From: Callipepla californica brunnescens
Lineage: Eukaryota > Chordata > Aves > Galliformes > Odontophoridae
Reading direction: 5' to 3'
Length of the DNA: 64,000 nucleotides
Assembly: GCA_023055505.1 (NCBI GenBank)
Contig: JALIRH010000002.1
Location: forward strand, 56,106,733-56,170,732
Position numbers and translations under genes: made by a program. Each line of letters opens with the position of its first letter. Within the stretch, counting starts at the first letter, position 1. Positions 1-11,076 of this stretch are shown here, one piece after another. Below the pieces are notes generated by a model that was not told the DNA's origin, made no database searches, and was given only the letters and a program-made list of their open reading frames with translations.

Positions 1-1362
1 AGATATGGGAAGGAGTTTAGTAAAATAATTTAGACAACGTAAAATCAAACAGAATGTTGGAAAGAGCTCAAAATTTATAAGGCGCTGTGGGCAACTTCAA
101 AGATTATTGCATAACTGAGCTGGCCTCAGGAGGTGTAAATTCCCTGTCACAGCAAGGCACGGGGTGAAGGAGCGATACCTGATCCCACGATGTTCAGTAA
201 GCACGGAGCTATCACAATTAATCTTAGGTGACTCGTGACTCAGTGTCACTGTGCCAGAGGGTGGGTGACAGAGAGGGGATCCTGGGAGAGGGACGGGAGT
301 TGCTTAGCGCCCTGTGGAGAGAGCTCAGAGACATAAGAGAGAAGTCTGACTTAGCAAATGTCACGGTGCATATAGAGTGACCAGAGGGGAGCCAACCTCC
401 TGCTGGTGGCACAGAGGGCAGGATTCCCTCCTGCCTGTTTTACAGCCGTAGACACTGAACCCTTTTCCTGATCTACCCATAAGGGAGATTTCCTCCTCTG
501 CAGACACTGCCCTCTTCCTCCTTGTTTTATCCACTGAAAAATAAAAAAGATGGATGAGAAAAGAGGTATTCACACTTGCAAGCTTGCAAGAAAGCTTCAT
601 AGGGTCTATGCCAGTTGGGCCATTTTGGTGTAAATACTCATGGCACTTGTGTGGTACATCTTGAAGAATGAAACTTCCCAAGAGATGTGGAGAACTAAGA
701 TGGAATGTAAGGAATGGTCAGGGCAGAGAGGCCTCCAGAGTCCCGAGATGTGCACAATAAGAAATCTTCCTACAGGTGTCCCAGAGGAAAGGCTCTCAGG
801 AAGCCCTCCACGAGTGACATAAGTGCAGACTGTGCAGGCTGCACAGCTCAGCACAGAGCGGAAGCAGCCTGGGGTGGAAACGGCAGCTACCAGGGACTGT
901 GTTGCGCTGTGAGAAACTGGGATTGAGTTTCATTTCCCCTGAAGATTTTCCTTTAATAAGAGCAGATTTTTTTTTTCTTAGAGATAAATGCTTAATGCTT
1001 GGTAGAACTTCATTAATTAAAGCTGGCCAGAAGCCAGGTCACCTCAGCCTGTGGTTGCTTCTGCATTAGTTAGGTGAGGAGCAAGGAACATTGGGCTGGT
1101 TCAGCACTTCCATTGACAACACTAACACACACACCAGGTGCTCAGAGAGGTGCCATTTGTAAAAGAGCTTCTCAAGAGAGCTCCAAACAGATCATGAAAA
1201 GATTGAGTGGTGTAGGGAATCACTGAGCCATCGGGTGTGTGCCCTGTCCAAAGAAATGGCACCGATTATTTACAGTCCTATAAGCATGCTGACTAACCAC
1301 GTGGATGAGAGAGACCTGATCCTGCCTTCAGACAGCTTTGAAAGTAAATCTTGGTAACACTG

Positions 1363-1425
1363 ATGTGTGATGTGATATGATAAGTGATATGATATATGAT
1401 ATGATACATGATATGATATAAAAGA
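1363..1425. repeat. Degenerate TGATATGATA tandem repeat
   Basis: Short units built from TGATATGATA and variants (TGATGTGATA, TGATACATGA) repeat about six times. On the minus strand this gives a meaningless ISYH-type periodic frame, so the open frame here should not be read as a protein. Confidence 0.85.
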
Positions 1426-1491
1426 GCAAGATAACAGAATGGGATTAGGAGGAAGAAGCAGGGAGAAATCAACAGGAGCCACCTGTGATAA

Positions 1492-1516
1492 ATATATATA
1501 TATATATATATATATA
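1492..1516. repeat. (AT)n microsatellite
   Basis: About 12 uninterrupted AT dinucleotides, followed by a short CA run. It is likely to be length-variable. Confidence 0.95.
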
Positions 1517-2533
1517 CACAATTGCATACTTATGATCGATGCATTATTTATAGAGACATATTGAGCTGTTTAACTTCTTTTCCCAGAAGCAGAATATGTT
1601 TGTAAATGTCGTTTTCCACTCTTTTCTATTGACATGGACACATATATATATGATGAAGGGTCTTTCCTCTTTCTGAAAGCAAAGTTCTTGCCTCTGAAGC
1701 CAGTGTCCTTGAGTGAAGAGCGTGCTGATAGTGATCTCTCACCCAGAAGTTTTAGGTTACTGATGCCACCTCTCTTGCTTTCAGGGTAGCAGTCATAATC
1801 ATCCACAAATGTACCTATCTTTCAGCAACTTCAGAAGTGATTTAAGCCAAATTACCAAAACCAATTAAAACAAATAACTAAGCATACAGAAGAATGCGTT
1901 CAGCTTAAAATGCTCTATTCAACCAAAGCATCTGTGCACCCAGCTGTTTGGTGCATGAAGCAGATGTGACAAGATGTTCAGATCTGATGTTTATGTATCG
2001 GGAGATTTCGGCTGGATGGATTCACGGGCTATAACAAATGTCCTCATTTATCTTTGCTTGTTCCTCTGCTGTAGACTGTTCCAGGGGTCATGGCATTCAG
2101 AAAGTTCTATATCTCAGGGATGCTGAAGTCAAGTATTTTTGCTGACAGGTAAAGAGTCATGTCAAAGAATAAAAGCTTTCTGTGAAATTTCTGATTCTTG
2201 AAAATGCATTTTAACTCTTACAGAGAGCATGTTCAGTAACACAGACTACAATGAAATTATTTTTGGAGGTCTTACACCATTCTCGTTCAGCAAAATTCCC
2301 ATGAAATGATATAATAATGTGCTCTGACGCACGAGATTTTATTGTGCGAACCTCTTATTTGAGATTTGAATTCAAGCTCTGCTTTTGGAATTGAGTGCTT
2401 TCCGAGAATCTCGTTCTGCCTTCAACCTCTTGTCCCTAGAGGTCCCTGTCTCTTCTGGTTGCAGAGAAGAGCCTGAAAGCATAACCCACACTGAGTTCCA
2501 AACACCAGACGGCAAACAGAAATACACATCATT

Positions 2534-2553
2534 CATTTATTTATTTATTTTAA
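2534..2553. repeat. (ATTT)n microsatellite
   Basis: About four to five ATTT units at the edge of an AT-rich stretch. Confidence 0.85.
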
Positions 2554-3385
2554 TCTCCTGATTTTTAACACTTAGAGTTGGCAATATTGCAACTGGAATT
2601 CGGTTTGAATGAAGACTGAGGGCCGAATGCCAACTCCCTTGCTCGCTCTGTGCAGAAAAGCAATGCCTGGAAATGCCTGGAAACAAGGGGCCTGATTCAC
2701 AGCTTCCTTCCAGGCAGCTCATACTGCCTTACCCTGTCTCTAAGCCTACATACAAATAGTCAAGCATATTCCAAACAAGGTCCAAATCCAAGCAGTACAA
2801 ATAGCCTTTCTTTAGAACATGCTAATCTCAGATCCAAAACTCCTTCATATCTACGGTATGTGAAACGTAGATATATGTTAAATATGACCATCTCAAAACC
2901 CATATGTAAGCACTCTGAAAACAGAGTAAGCAGGATAATCCTAGGATGCCTTGTAAAAAATGTTTTTCCCTCTCTGTTTCTCTTTCAAGCACCGCTACAA
3001 GTTGAATGGTGCAAGAAAAACTGAAAAAACACTGCTTATGCCACTGTAATTCTTCCACCAAAAAAACCAAACCAAAACAAAAAACAAAACAACAGAAAGC
3101 CACTGAACACCGGAATTCATTAGAAAAGGGAAAGTTGGTTCTGCTACTTCCAAAAATTGCAAGAATTTCAGTGTGTGTAAATGTATCTACCAATGATTTC
3201 TGGCCTGTTGGTGTTGCTACAAACAATTTTATTTGCTATTTTTGCAAGAAAAGTTCATTTACTGATTTCTTTTTTGATAACAACAGATCATATGGGGTAT
3301 GCATGAGGGGGAAATCGCATCTTCCACATACCACCTAAATCCTGGCTGTACCTGTCCATATCAGAGCACCAAGGGTGAATTGACA

Positions 3386-3635
3386 GGATTATAGAATTAT
3401 TATGATTGAAAAGACTGCTAATACCATTTAGTCCAGCCATTAACTCATCCCCACCATGCTCACTGACCATGTCCCTCAGTGCCACATTCACATGGTTCCT
3501 GAGCACCTCCAGGGATGGTGACCCCACACCCTTCCTGTGCAGCCTGTGCCACTGCCTCAACAAGTTTTTCCTAATACCCAACCTGAATCTCCCCCAGCAC
3601 AACTTAAGGCCATTCCCTCCTGTCCTATTGGTATG
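3386..3635 (-). mobile_element. CR1 LINE fragment, 3' end of element
   Basis: A minus-strand CR1 retrotransposon piece of about 250 bp. The left edge is a degraded tail (ATAGAATTATTATGATTG). The body carries the reverse complement of the CR1 ORF2 C-terminus; read on the minus strand it gives RLGIRKN, then QWHRLHRK, then SPSLEVLRNHVNVALRDMVS. This is the end of the CR1 reverse-transcriptase polyprotein, downstream of the catalytic domain. The copy is 5'-truncated at about 3635, as most CR1 insertions are. It has no function of its own, and several mismatches suggest it is not young. Confidence 0.93.
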
Positions 3636-5450
3636 AGAATTGCATATATGCAGATTCCAGCACAACACCAGCAATGTTTCTTCAGTTGCTCAAAAAGCAC
3701 AAGTACACAACTTAGGGTACTTCATTTTGCTTTCTGATCTAGGGCTTGGATTTGGGCTTCTGGTCAACCATAAAGAGAGTTTGAAATTATTGCAGAATTC
3801 AGTCCATAGTAAGAGTTAACAATAATCAATCTTTTTACAACAATGTGACATTGTGACAAGCTTGATCGTTGCATGAAATGGAACCGGTGCCAGAATTTTT
3901 TAGTATAGTCTCCAGATCACTCATGCATTAAGCCACAATACACTCATGTATAGATTTAGTGCATTCAGGAATCGATACAAAGAGGAGAAAGGCAGTGTTC
4001 CATCTACTCTAAAGGCTCAAGTTTGATTGCAGTGATCCATAAGCACCATCCTGGTTCTGCTCTCTGTAATGAATAACATAACCACTCCTGGGATTGCTCT
4101 TCATACCTCAGAACAGTCCTTCTTAGCAACTGGGAAATAATTCTAATTTGTCTGGATCTGCTGCATTTCCTTGCACGATGACCTCTTGCACATAAGCAGT
4201 GCCTGAGGAGCAGCAGAAGCCGGCCAGCCCTGCTCCTACAGCCACCTCACCCACTGACTTGTGTTGGCAAGCACACGGTTTCAGCAGCAGAAGCCTATTA
4301 GCTCGGCTGCCAGCGTCCTGTGTCACTGAAATACTTTCCATCAAAGGGAAACCTCTGTGAAGCAGCAGAGCACAAGGGCCGGCTGTCAGATTTAACTTTG
4401 TAATACTTAACCCTTTTCCTGCCTTCCACAGTGGCTCTTCAGATGAAAGAATCCCTCTTTGCCTTTGACAGGTCTCCTCCTGCCATGGCCTCGTGCAAAT
4501 ATTTGTTGCTGTGGAAAATCATATACTGGCAGCATAGTCTGCTACAAGTCAAATTTATGTTTTAGAAACCTGACTGCCTTTTGTGGCCACAGGGTAAGTC
4601 TAGCACTGCTATAAATTGCAATTTTTCTGCTGTGTGCTGGAGAGAGCTGGAAAATTGTCGGTGACAGAGCAGGGAGAGGATGTTAGCTAAGCCCCGCAGA
4701 CTTCTTCACACCGACCACCCTCCCTTGTGGAGAACCAGTGGGAAAAGAGCCATTCATATTGCGTAAACATTAGATCTTGGTATGTCCTAGGGAAATTTGC
4801 TCGGGTACCACCGTGAAAACGTTGGATGCAGTACCTTTGTGTAGGAGATGGCCAGAATTGTGCCAGCACAGCTGAAGCACAGCTATCATTACTTACAACT
4901 TGTGACAGTAAACAAAAATGACTCTGCTAATCAGCCGTGGGTGTGATACGCTTGTTCCTTATCAGGATAAGGTAACGGATGGATTTACCTTGAAATTATA
5001 GCTGAGCTCACCTCCGCTCCTGATACGTACAGCTGCTGACTGCGTGTCATTTGTGAGCCATGTGCCCATCACATGCCTGTGGCATGACAAAGGGAAAGCA
5101 GGCTCTGCCCCCGAAAGGATGTTTATGTATGTTCTTTCTTGAACAAGTTTAGACAGCACGTGGCAGGGGATATCAGAGCTGTATCACAAGGAACGCCACT
5201 GTCAGAGGACTTGGCGTTGTAGCAACCAAATGAGACGGTGATTCCCCTGCTAGGTGACAGTCACCAGGTCTCCTCACTACTGTGCCACCGTGCTCACATG
5301 AGGTCACACGGGGTCTGCGCTGGCCTGCAGCGACCCTTGGCCTGGGATGTGCTTTATTCTCTAATAGGCCTAATAGAAACGGCTGGAACTAAAGGGGACT
5401 GGAGAATGTGAGTGTTTTAGAGGATAGCTTATAGTCAGAGATACACAGTT

Positions 5451-5482
5451 AGGTCTTTTCTTGGTCAGGTCTTTTCTTGGTC
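5451..5482. repeat. Perfect 16-bp tandem duplication
   Basis: The unit AGGTCTTTTCTTGGTC occurs twice in a row without mismatch (5451-5466 and 5467-5482). It looks like a recent slippage or repair duplication. Confidence 0.95.
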
Positions 5483-6358
5483 ACCCTTCCTTTCACTGGC
5501 TTTTAGTTTCACTTTGCAGTCTCTAAACCACTGAAAACATCCAGCAGTAAAAACATGATTTCACATGGAAAGAATCCCAGGTAGCGTAATATCACCACAA
5601 TGACATGTTTTTAAATAAAACTGTCTAGTGACAAGTATCTACATTCATTCATGTTTAATCACCCTACTGAAAGGACTCATCTACAGAGCAGTAAGTGTAT
5701 GTCACTCTCATTGGTTTGCTCAGTACATCCCTGAGCCTCAGGGGCAGTCCTGCTGCCCAGCATTGGAAGCACAGGTGTGAAAACAGCAGCTTTGATTTTA
5801 AAGCCCTGACCTCACTTCTCGGTTGACCAGAAGTTGTTGAATTGCTTTTTTTAACAAAATTAAGGCACAAAAAAAGGGAAAAAATAAAAATAAAAACAGC
5901 TTGGAAAAATCCATCAGGAAAAATCTACAGGAAAGTGAAAAGATTTGATTCTGTTGAGATCATCATGCAGAAATTTTGGGATGTGTGAAGCTTATTCAGT
6001 CTCTTGTGTTGAAATCAGACTGAAAACGGAATGAGGTGAGAGTACAGGGAAAGGTTTTAAAAAACCCACAAACATGTAAGCTCTGTAAAGTGTTTGAAAC
6101 TTAAAACTCTTTTCCGGGAGGTCCAATCTCAGCTTTCTTCCCTAGCTTGCCTTCCTGCACAAATTCCCAGTTCAGCATGCTAGCAGTAAAGCACTAAAGG
6201 ATTGCTGCACAACCTCACCCCTTTCTAGGAATTTACTCTCCAGTATAAGGAAGAGATGTGGCCGTGCGTGCAGGGAATAACCTATTCCCTACAAAAGCAT
6301 GTGGGGCTCTCAAAATCCTGGGCACATGACAGTGGGAATATCAAATGAATCAGGCATC

Positions 6359-6375
6359 CTGAGTCAGCATGCTGA
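6359..6375. promoter_or_regulatory. Candidate MAF/NF-E2-type site in a palindrome
   Basis: TGAGTCAGCA at 6360-6369 matches the core and one flank of the MAF recognition element; over the 13-bp T-MARE the match is 12 of 13. It overlaps the perfect 12-bp palindrome TCAGCATGCTGA (6364-6375). Such motifs occur by chance in 64 kb, and nothing else here shows that it is used. Treat it as a motif, not a demonstrated element. Confidence 0.2.
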
Positions 6376-7611
6376 ACAAAGTGCCTCTAACCTCTGCAAA
6401 GGGCAATTCCCTCAGGTCGAGCCGAGGTCACTGGAGCAATGCAGGGAAACCCGTGCAGAAAATCCTGAGAACGGGCCCCAGCTTGCAGGCTTGATTTATG
6501 GATGCAACGCTGTATTTTGCAGCGTTTTCAGGGGACTTTTACATTGAAAATCGGAGCTAATTATCTGAAAACAACATCTGTTGCATTCAAGTTCCAAAGC
6601 ATGCACCTATTAGCAAGACAGATCAGAGAAGCACTGATTATGTGTACATCGTTTATTTAAACTGCCTGGGAGCAGCGCTGGAATCATAATAATTTCCTGA
6701 TCCCCATGTCCCTCATCTCACACCAAGAATTCCTGGGTGCTCCAGGGAACACAGGGATAATTAAATCCCTCCCAAATACCTCTGCCTTTAACAAATGCAG
6801 CAGGACTCTGAAAACAGCTTTGCAACCAGACCACGAGGTAAAGATGCCAGCCCTTAAAAAGCAGGTTTGCCAAATATACCGCCGGGCTGCTTTCCTCTGC
6901 TTATCTGTGTTTCTGCTGTTGTACAAAAGAGCTTTCAAGATCTGGCCCAAAGACACATTCTCATTCTTTCTTCCTATAAAAAAAGCAGACCTGGCACAGG
7001 CACAGTAAATAAAAATAACAAGCATATGATGCCCAAGATGCATGTGAACATTAAGTGACGTTGGCAGCCCCCGCAAATAGAACTCCGGTTAAAAATAGCC
7101 TTTGTCTAAATGTGGAAAGTGAGTAAATATAGTAGCAGTTTCAGCTTACTATAGAGGCTTACAGGCACCAAGTAACAGTGCTTATTATAGAGCATGTGCG
7201 TCAGCAAAGGGGAGAAAGGGAGAAAAGAAAGACAACGCATTCTGCAATTAGTTTCTACAATGAGACGTAAATTAATTTCGCCTCTTGTTATTTTTCTCGT
7301 GGCTTAAAAAAGCAGACAAAGGAAGGAGCACTCTCAAACTGTAACACTGCTAAAGAGAAAAAGAGCTGGAGCTGAGGAGAAGGGCAAAGCTTGCACCAGA
7401 GCCTGTCGGAGAGCGCTCTGCACAAAGGACTGCTGCACACAGTGAGACGTGGGAAGAGTCGACAGGTTGTGATCTCAGTCTCTCCAAGACAGATGAATAA
7501 GGGGTACAGTAACCTGGCTGGAGGAGTGTTTGCTTGCCCTCATTTGTCTGCGTATCACTCCATGAGCCAGTTTTCAAGCTGACTGACAGAAAGTAGCATC
7601 AAGCCTTCCCC

Positions 7612-7678
7612 CTGCATTAGGAGTTGGACTCGGTGATCATTAAGTATCCCTTCCAACTCAGGATATTCTACTATGTCT
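7612..7678 (+). mobile_element. CR1 3'-tail fragment
   Basis: About 65 bp matching the last part of the CR1 3' untranslated region: GTTGGACTCGGTGATCATTA, then CCCTTCCAACTCAGGATATTCTA. The motif order (ttggact, gatgatc, ccttccaac, attcta) is diagnostic. The octamer tail is reduced to about one degraded unit, which suggests age. There is no coding content. Confidence 0.85.
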
Positions 7679-8111
7679 GTGCGCTCCTGACTTTAAAAGA
7701 AATCTCACAACTTTCCAGTGATGGCAGAACTCCCTTTGCTGCATCAGAACATCTGCAGTATACTTATGGTTGGAAAAGTTCTCATACAAAAGCTGTGGGA
7801 CCCGAAGAGTACCTGCAGTGGGGTGCAGCTGTATGTTGAGTAACATCCTTTGGATGTCATCTGCAAGCATGATGGTGCAGCCGGGGAGTCCATCAACATT
7901 CTTAACATTCTGTTTAATTTGGACTGATGAAAAATAAAGTAACAGCGCCTGGGTTGTGCTTCTGAGCTTCTCAAATCAGAGATGTGGGTGGCAGATGCTT
8001 CTCACTTCTTTCAGTGTTCAATTCAATTGAATGAAGTCAGATATTCCAAAGCAAAATAGTTAAATCCCCAGAACATAAAGTCTTCCCCCCCATTCACACA
8101 CAAAAGGAGGC
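7679..8111. other. Unique spacer between two CR1 pieces
   Basis: No gene or repeat is recognised. The open frames on both strands are short and featureless. Confidence 0.5.
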
Positions 8112-8215
8112 TTTCATAGACTTGCAGAATATCCCAAGTTGGAAGGGACCAGTAAGGACACCTTCCCACAGTGTTCAGTGCATTTCTGTGCAGGTTTTTT
8201 TCTTCCTTTGGAAAT
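8112..8215 (-). mobile_element. CR1 3'-end fragment
   Basis: A minus-strand CR1 3' end. The degraded tail CATAGACTTGCAGAATATCC leads into AAGTTGGAAGGGACC, the usual start of a CR1 read backwards. Homology fades after about 8215. It is non-coding and shorter than a typical copy. Confidence 0.8.
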
Positions 8216-9316
8216 AAAACAATGGGGTGACAGTGCCTAACAGAAAAATGAACGTTTTGGAGTGCTTGATGAGATGCAGCATGGCATAAAAATTGTGGTC
8301 GGGTATGGATCGTCAGTAAAGTTGCCTTATTCAAGTGGCATGGTAAATAAATGTTATAAATTCCTGAGTAGAGCCTAAATCAGCTTTTGGCATAGTGCAT
8401 CACTATAACAAGTTAATTTCGCTGCTCCAAGGAATAGCCTTATATGGTTCACTTAAGTAATCATGCTAAATGAATGTTTAAGTGAGAAACATTTGCCAAA
8501 TGCAAAGCAGGAACCATATATAACCTCTTACACAACTACATAACACAGCAATGCTGGCTGGTTTCCAACATTCTGGTTTATGTACAAATTAGACCTGCTG
8601 ACTCCAACCAACACCTGAGCCAAAAAGGAGCTACCTGGAAAATACTAGCACAACTGTTAAGGATTATAAATAAGCATTTGCCCTGATCTGTCCTCACAGC
8701 CAGGCAAGTGAGATTTTTCTTCTCTTTTCCAGCATCGCATAGAATTTTTGGCAGTTGCCTTTACTTTCATCTCTTTGCTGAGAAAGAATGAATAAGAAAG
8801 TAATCAGAAATGAAATAGAAGAGAATACCAGCCTGCCAAAGCCTTATCTGGTTATCCCAAAAGAAATTTGACTTTCTTCTAGTCTGGTGCACCATAGTTC
8901 CAGCATCCGTGTTGTTTCTGTGGTGCTTTTGTCTTACAGCCATCAGGGGCCGCACAAAATGTACTCAGAGAAGTCAATTGCATTGTAATTGGTTTCAGCT
9001 TACTACTGACTGCCCCCTGCCCTTGGATCTCCTACCACCTGTAAATGTGACAAGTTAAGCTCATAGGGATAACTGAAAAAGTTCAGACAGACCTCCCTAT
9101 GCCTATTAGTCATCATACATCCTTTGTAGCAAGAAAACCTGCAATAGATGCAGGTTTACTTCTTCCTAGAGAGTGCTGTTGAGTTCTTGCATTCACAATA
9201 AATCTGTTTGGAAGACAGCCCTTAAAGAGTTGCCATGGTGATTATTTTAGTATCACAAAGTAAAAGAAGCTAAAGTACTTACTAGCCATTTCCAAAATCT
9301 TGTCTTTTGGGGGAGG

Positions 9317-9338
9317 AAAAAAAAAAAAAAAAAAAAAA
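9317..9338. repeat. Poly(A) tract, 22 A
   Basis: An uninterrupted run of A, followed by GAAATAAAG. No retrocopied gene is recognisable upstream, so it is called a simple repeat rather than the tail of a processed pseudogene. Confidence 0.95.
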
Positions 9339-9896
9339 GAAATAAAGAAATCACCAGATGGCATTTGTCAGAAATCCGACATTCTGATTATTACTGGAGT
9401 TGCGTTTTTGAAGGAATTCTGGGGTTTGAGGTTTCTGGCCAGAAAAGGGAGAATGGAAGGGGTGAGGGAAAGGAAATGGAAAAACAAAGTCACTACATTT
9501 GAAATCCCTTTAGCTTTCATTATCACAACAGTTTAGGAAGAGCTCTTAAAAGAGTAGGTGTTAAGTAAAGAAAAATTTCAAGAAGTCTCCTTCCTGACTA
9601 TTTATTGAATACTTAGCATATTGTAACATGAACAAGGGGAAATTATCTCCTTGTGAAAACATCACCAACTCCAGAACAGGTAATTATAGCTCCCTTTTGC
9701 ACCTTTCCTCTAATGGGAACAGAAATGGAACATGAGATATGTCCCAAAGAAATCCAGATATCAGTCTTCCTACTCTGAATAGTACCAGTGCAGAAATGGA
9801 GCACATCAAACTAGGCTGTACATTTGCCTTGGCCCTAACCCAACAGATGAATTTGGGCTGATATAGTGAAGTTAGTGCACCTTGTCATTTCATTGC

Positions 9897-9975
9897 AAAA
9901 AAAAAAAAAAAGGAAAAAAAAGAAGAAAAAAGAAAATACAGAAGAAAAAATGCCAAACCAAACCAAACCAAAAAC
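9897..9975. repeat. A-rich tract followed by (CCAAA)n
   Basis: An A15 run merges into an A/G-interrupted tract to about 9950, then about four CCAAA units. Low-complexity DNA. Confidence 0.9.
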
Positions 9976-10142
9976 CTAAGAAGAAGATTGATTTAGTTAC
10001 TTAGACATCTATTTGCCAAATTCTCCAGACAACCTAGTGTCTGCATATGAATTTTACTTCAAATTATGGCATTAAATTAGGGCAGGTAGGAGTGCTAGCG
10101 TGCCCTATGACATGGTGTTAGGTATTTGCAGGACATTAAGCA

Positions 10143-10181
10143 GCTGTGCTGGAACGGGCTGGCTTGTCACGCCAGCACAGC
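10143..10181. repeat. 10-bp perfect inverted repeat (stem-loop)
   Basis: GCTGTGCTGG (10143-10152) is the exact reverse complement of CCAGCACAGC (10172-10181), with a 19-nt spacer. It lies in a locally GC-rich block. The stem is too short for a typical microRNA precursor and has no T-run of a Pol III terminator after it. Confidence 0.7.
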
Positions 10182-11059
10182 ACGGCACTGTGTAGCCTCC
10201 AGCTTGTGTCCCAGGAGCAGGATGGCTGCATTAGGGGCTGGCTGTGTGGCTCAGGCATAGTGTCATGCTGACAGGGCCACAATGCTCCTCAGATCTAGAG
10301 CAAGTGCAGGTATTGCTGCCCTGCGTGATTTAGGGGAGCTGCGATGTGTCATACAGCCTTCCTCATTCACAAGCCTTTTCTCTTGCTCCTTTTAGCTGTC
10401 AGTTTTGCTGTGAGGCAATAGCAGCTTCCACTTCTTCACGTACAAAGAATTCCATGGCTTTGGTGAAAAACAGCTTTGTTTATTTTAAACTCTATTTACT
10501 TAAAGCTGTAAAATTGGCCCCGTTCTGGTGAAAGGTGCCAGATGAGCGGCTCCAGGAACTGAAACCCTTTATTCACTCTGGAGCTCATTTGCAGCCCATA
10601 GGAGCCAGCGACAAGCCTCTAATTGACCAGCTTTCTGGCTCCTGGGCCAGGCCTTCGCAGGACAGGCAGCAGCTGTGCAAACTCACCCTCACACCAGCGC
10701 ACCTCCAAGGGAGAGCCAGGCTCCCCCACACAGGGGCCAGCACAGCCTGAAACTCACCCAAAAACTGCAGCTCAAGTACTACCAGCACCCAGAGGGGCTC
10801 AGGGTTACTCATTTCCCAAGCAGTTTTGCATTTCTGTACTTAGGTTTTGGGGGTTGGAGAGTGTTTTTTGTTTTTTATTTCCTCTTCTGCTGTTGCAAAC
10901 TGGAACCTGACTCACATGGGGAAGCAAAAGGCAGAGGAATGAAGAAAAGAAGGACACATGGCAAATCCTCACCCCTCCTGCCTTTAAGGGGCTTTTGCAG
11001 GGGGAGGGAGTGTTTTGCTGAAAGGTTTCCAAGAAAGCTTTCACGGGAGATGCTCTATT

Positions 11060-11076
11060 AAAAAAAAAAAAAAAAA
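11060..11076. repeat. Poly(A) tract, 17 A
   Basis: A simple A run at the right end of the GC-richer block. No gene-like sequence precedes it that could be identified as a retrocopy. Confidence 0.9.

Larger units (their letters stand above)
1..3385. other. Unique sequence, no gene seen
   Basis: No coding gene, RNA gene or recognisable transposon is visible. Open frames are short and have no known domain. The stretch holds simple repeats listed separately (1363-1425, 1492-1516, 2534-2553) and an A-rich, C-interrupted tract at about 3057-3096. The first 900 bases are somewhat less AT-rich than the rest. Confidence 0.6.
3636..7611. other. Unique sequence, no gene seen
   Basis: No coding or RNA gene can be supported. 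It holds a 16-bp tandem duplication (5451-5482), an A-rich tract near 5869-5898, a MARE-like motif inside a 12-bp palindrome (6360-6375), and a repeat-free segment at about 7085-7210 with MEF2-like and MAF-like motifs. The regulatory readings are inference only. Confidence 0.5.

Noticed and set aside
1340..1430. TGATATGATA periodicity as a CRISPR-like array
   Set aside because: The units are contiguous with no spacers, and the DNA is vertebrate. It is an ordinary microsatellite.
2828..3226. 132-codon minus-strand open frame
   Set aside because: It runs through an A-rich simple tract at 3057-3096 and reads as phenylalanine/cysteine-rich low complexity. No domain.
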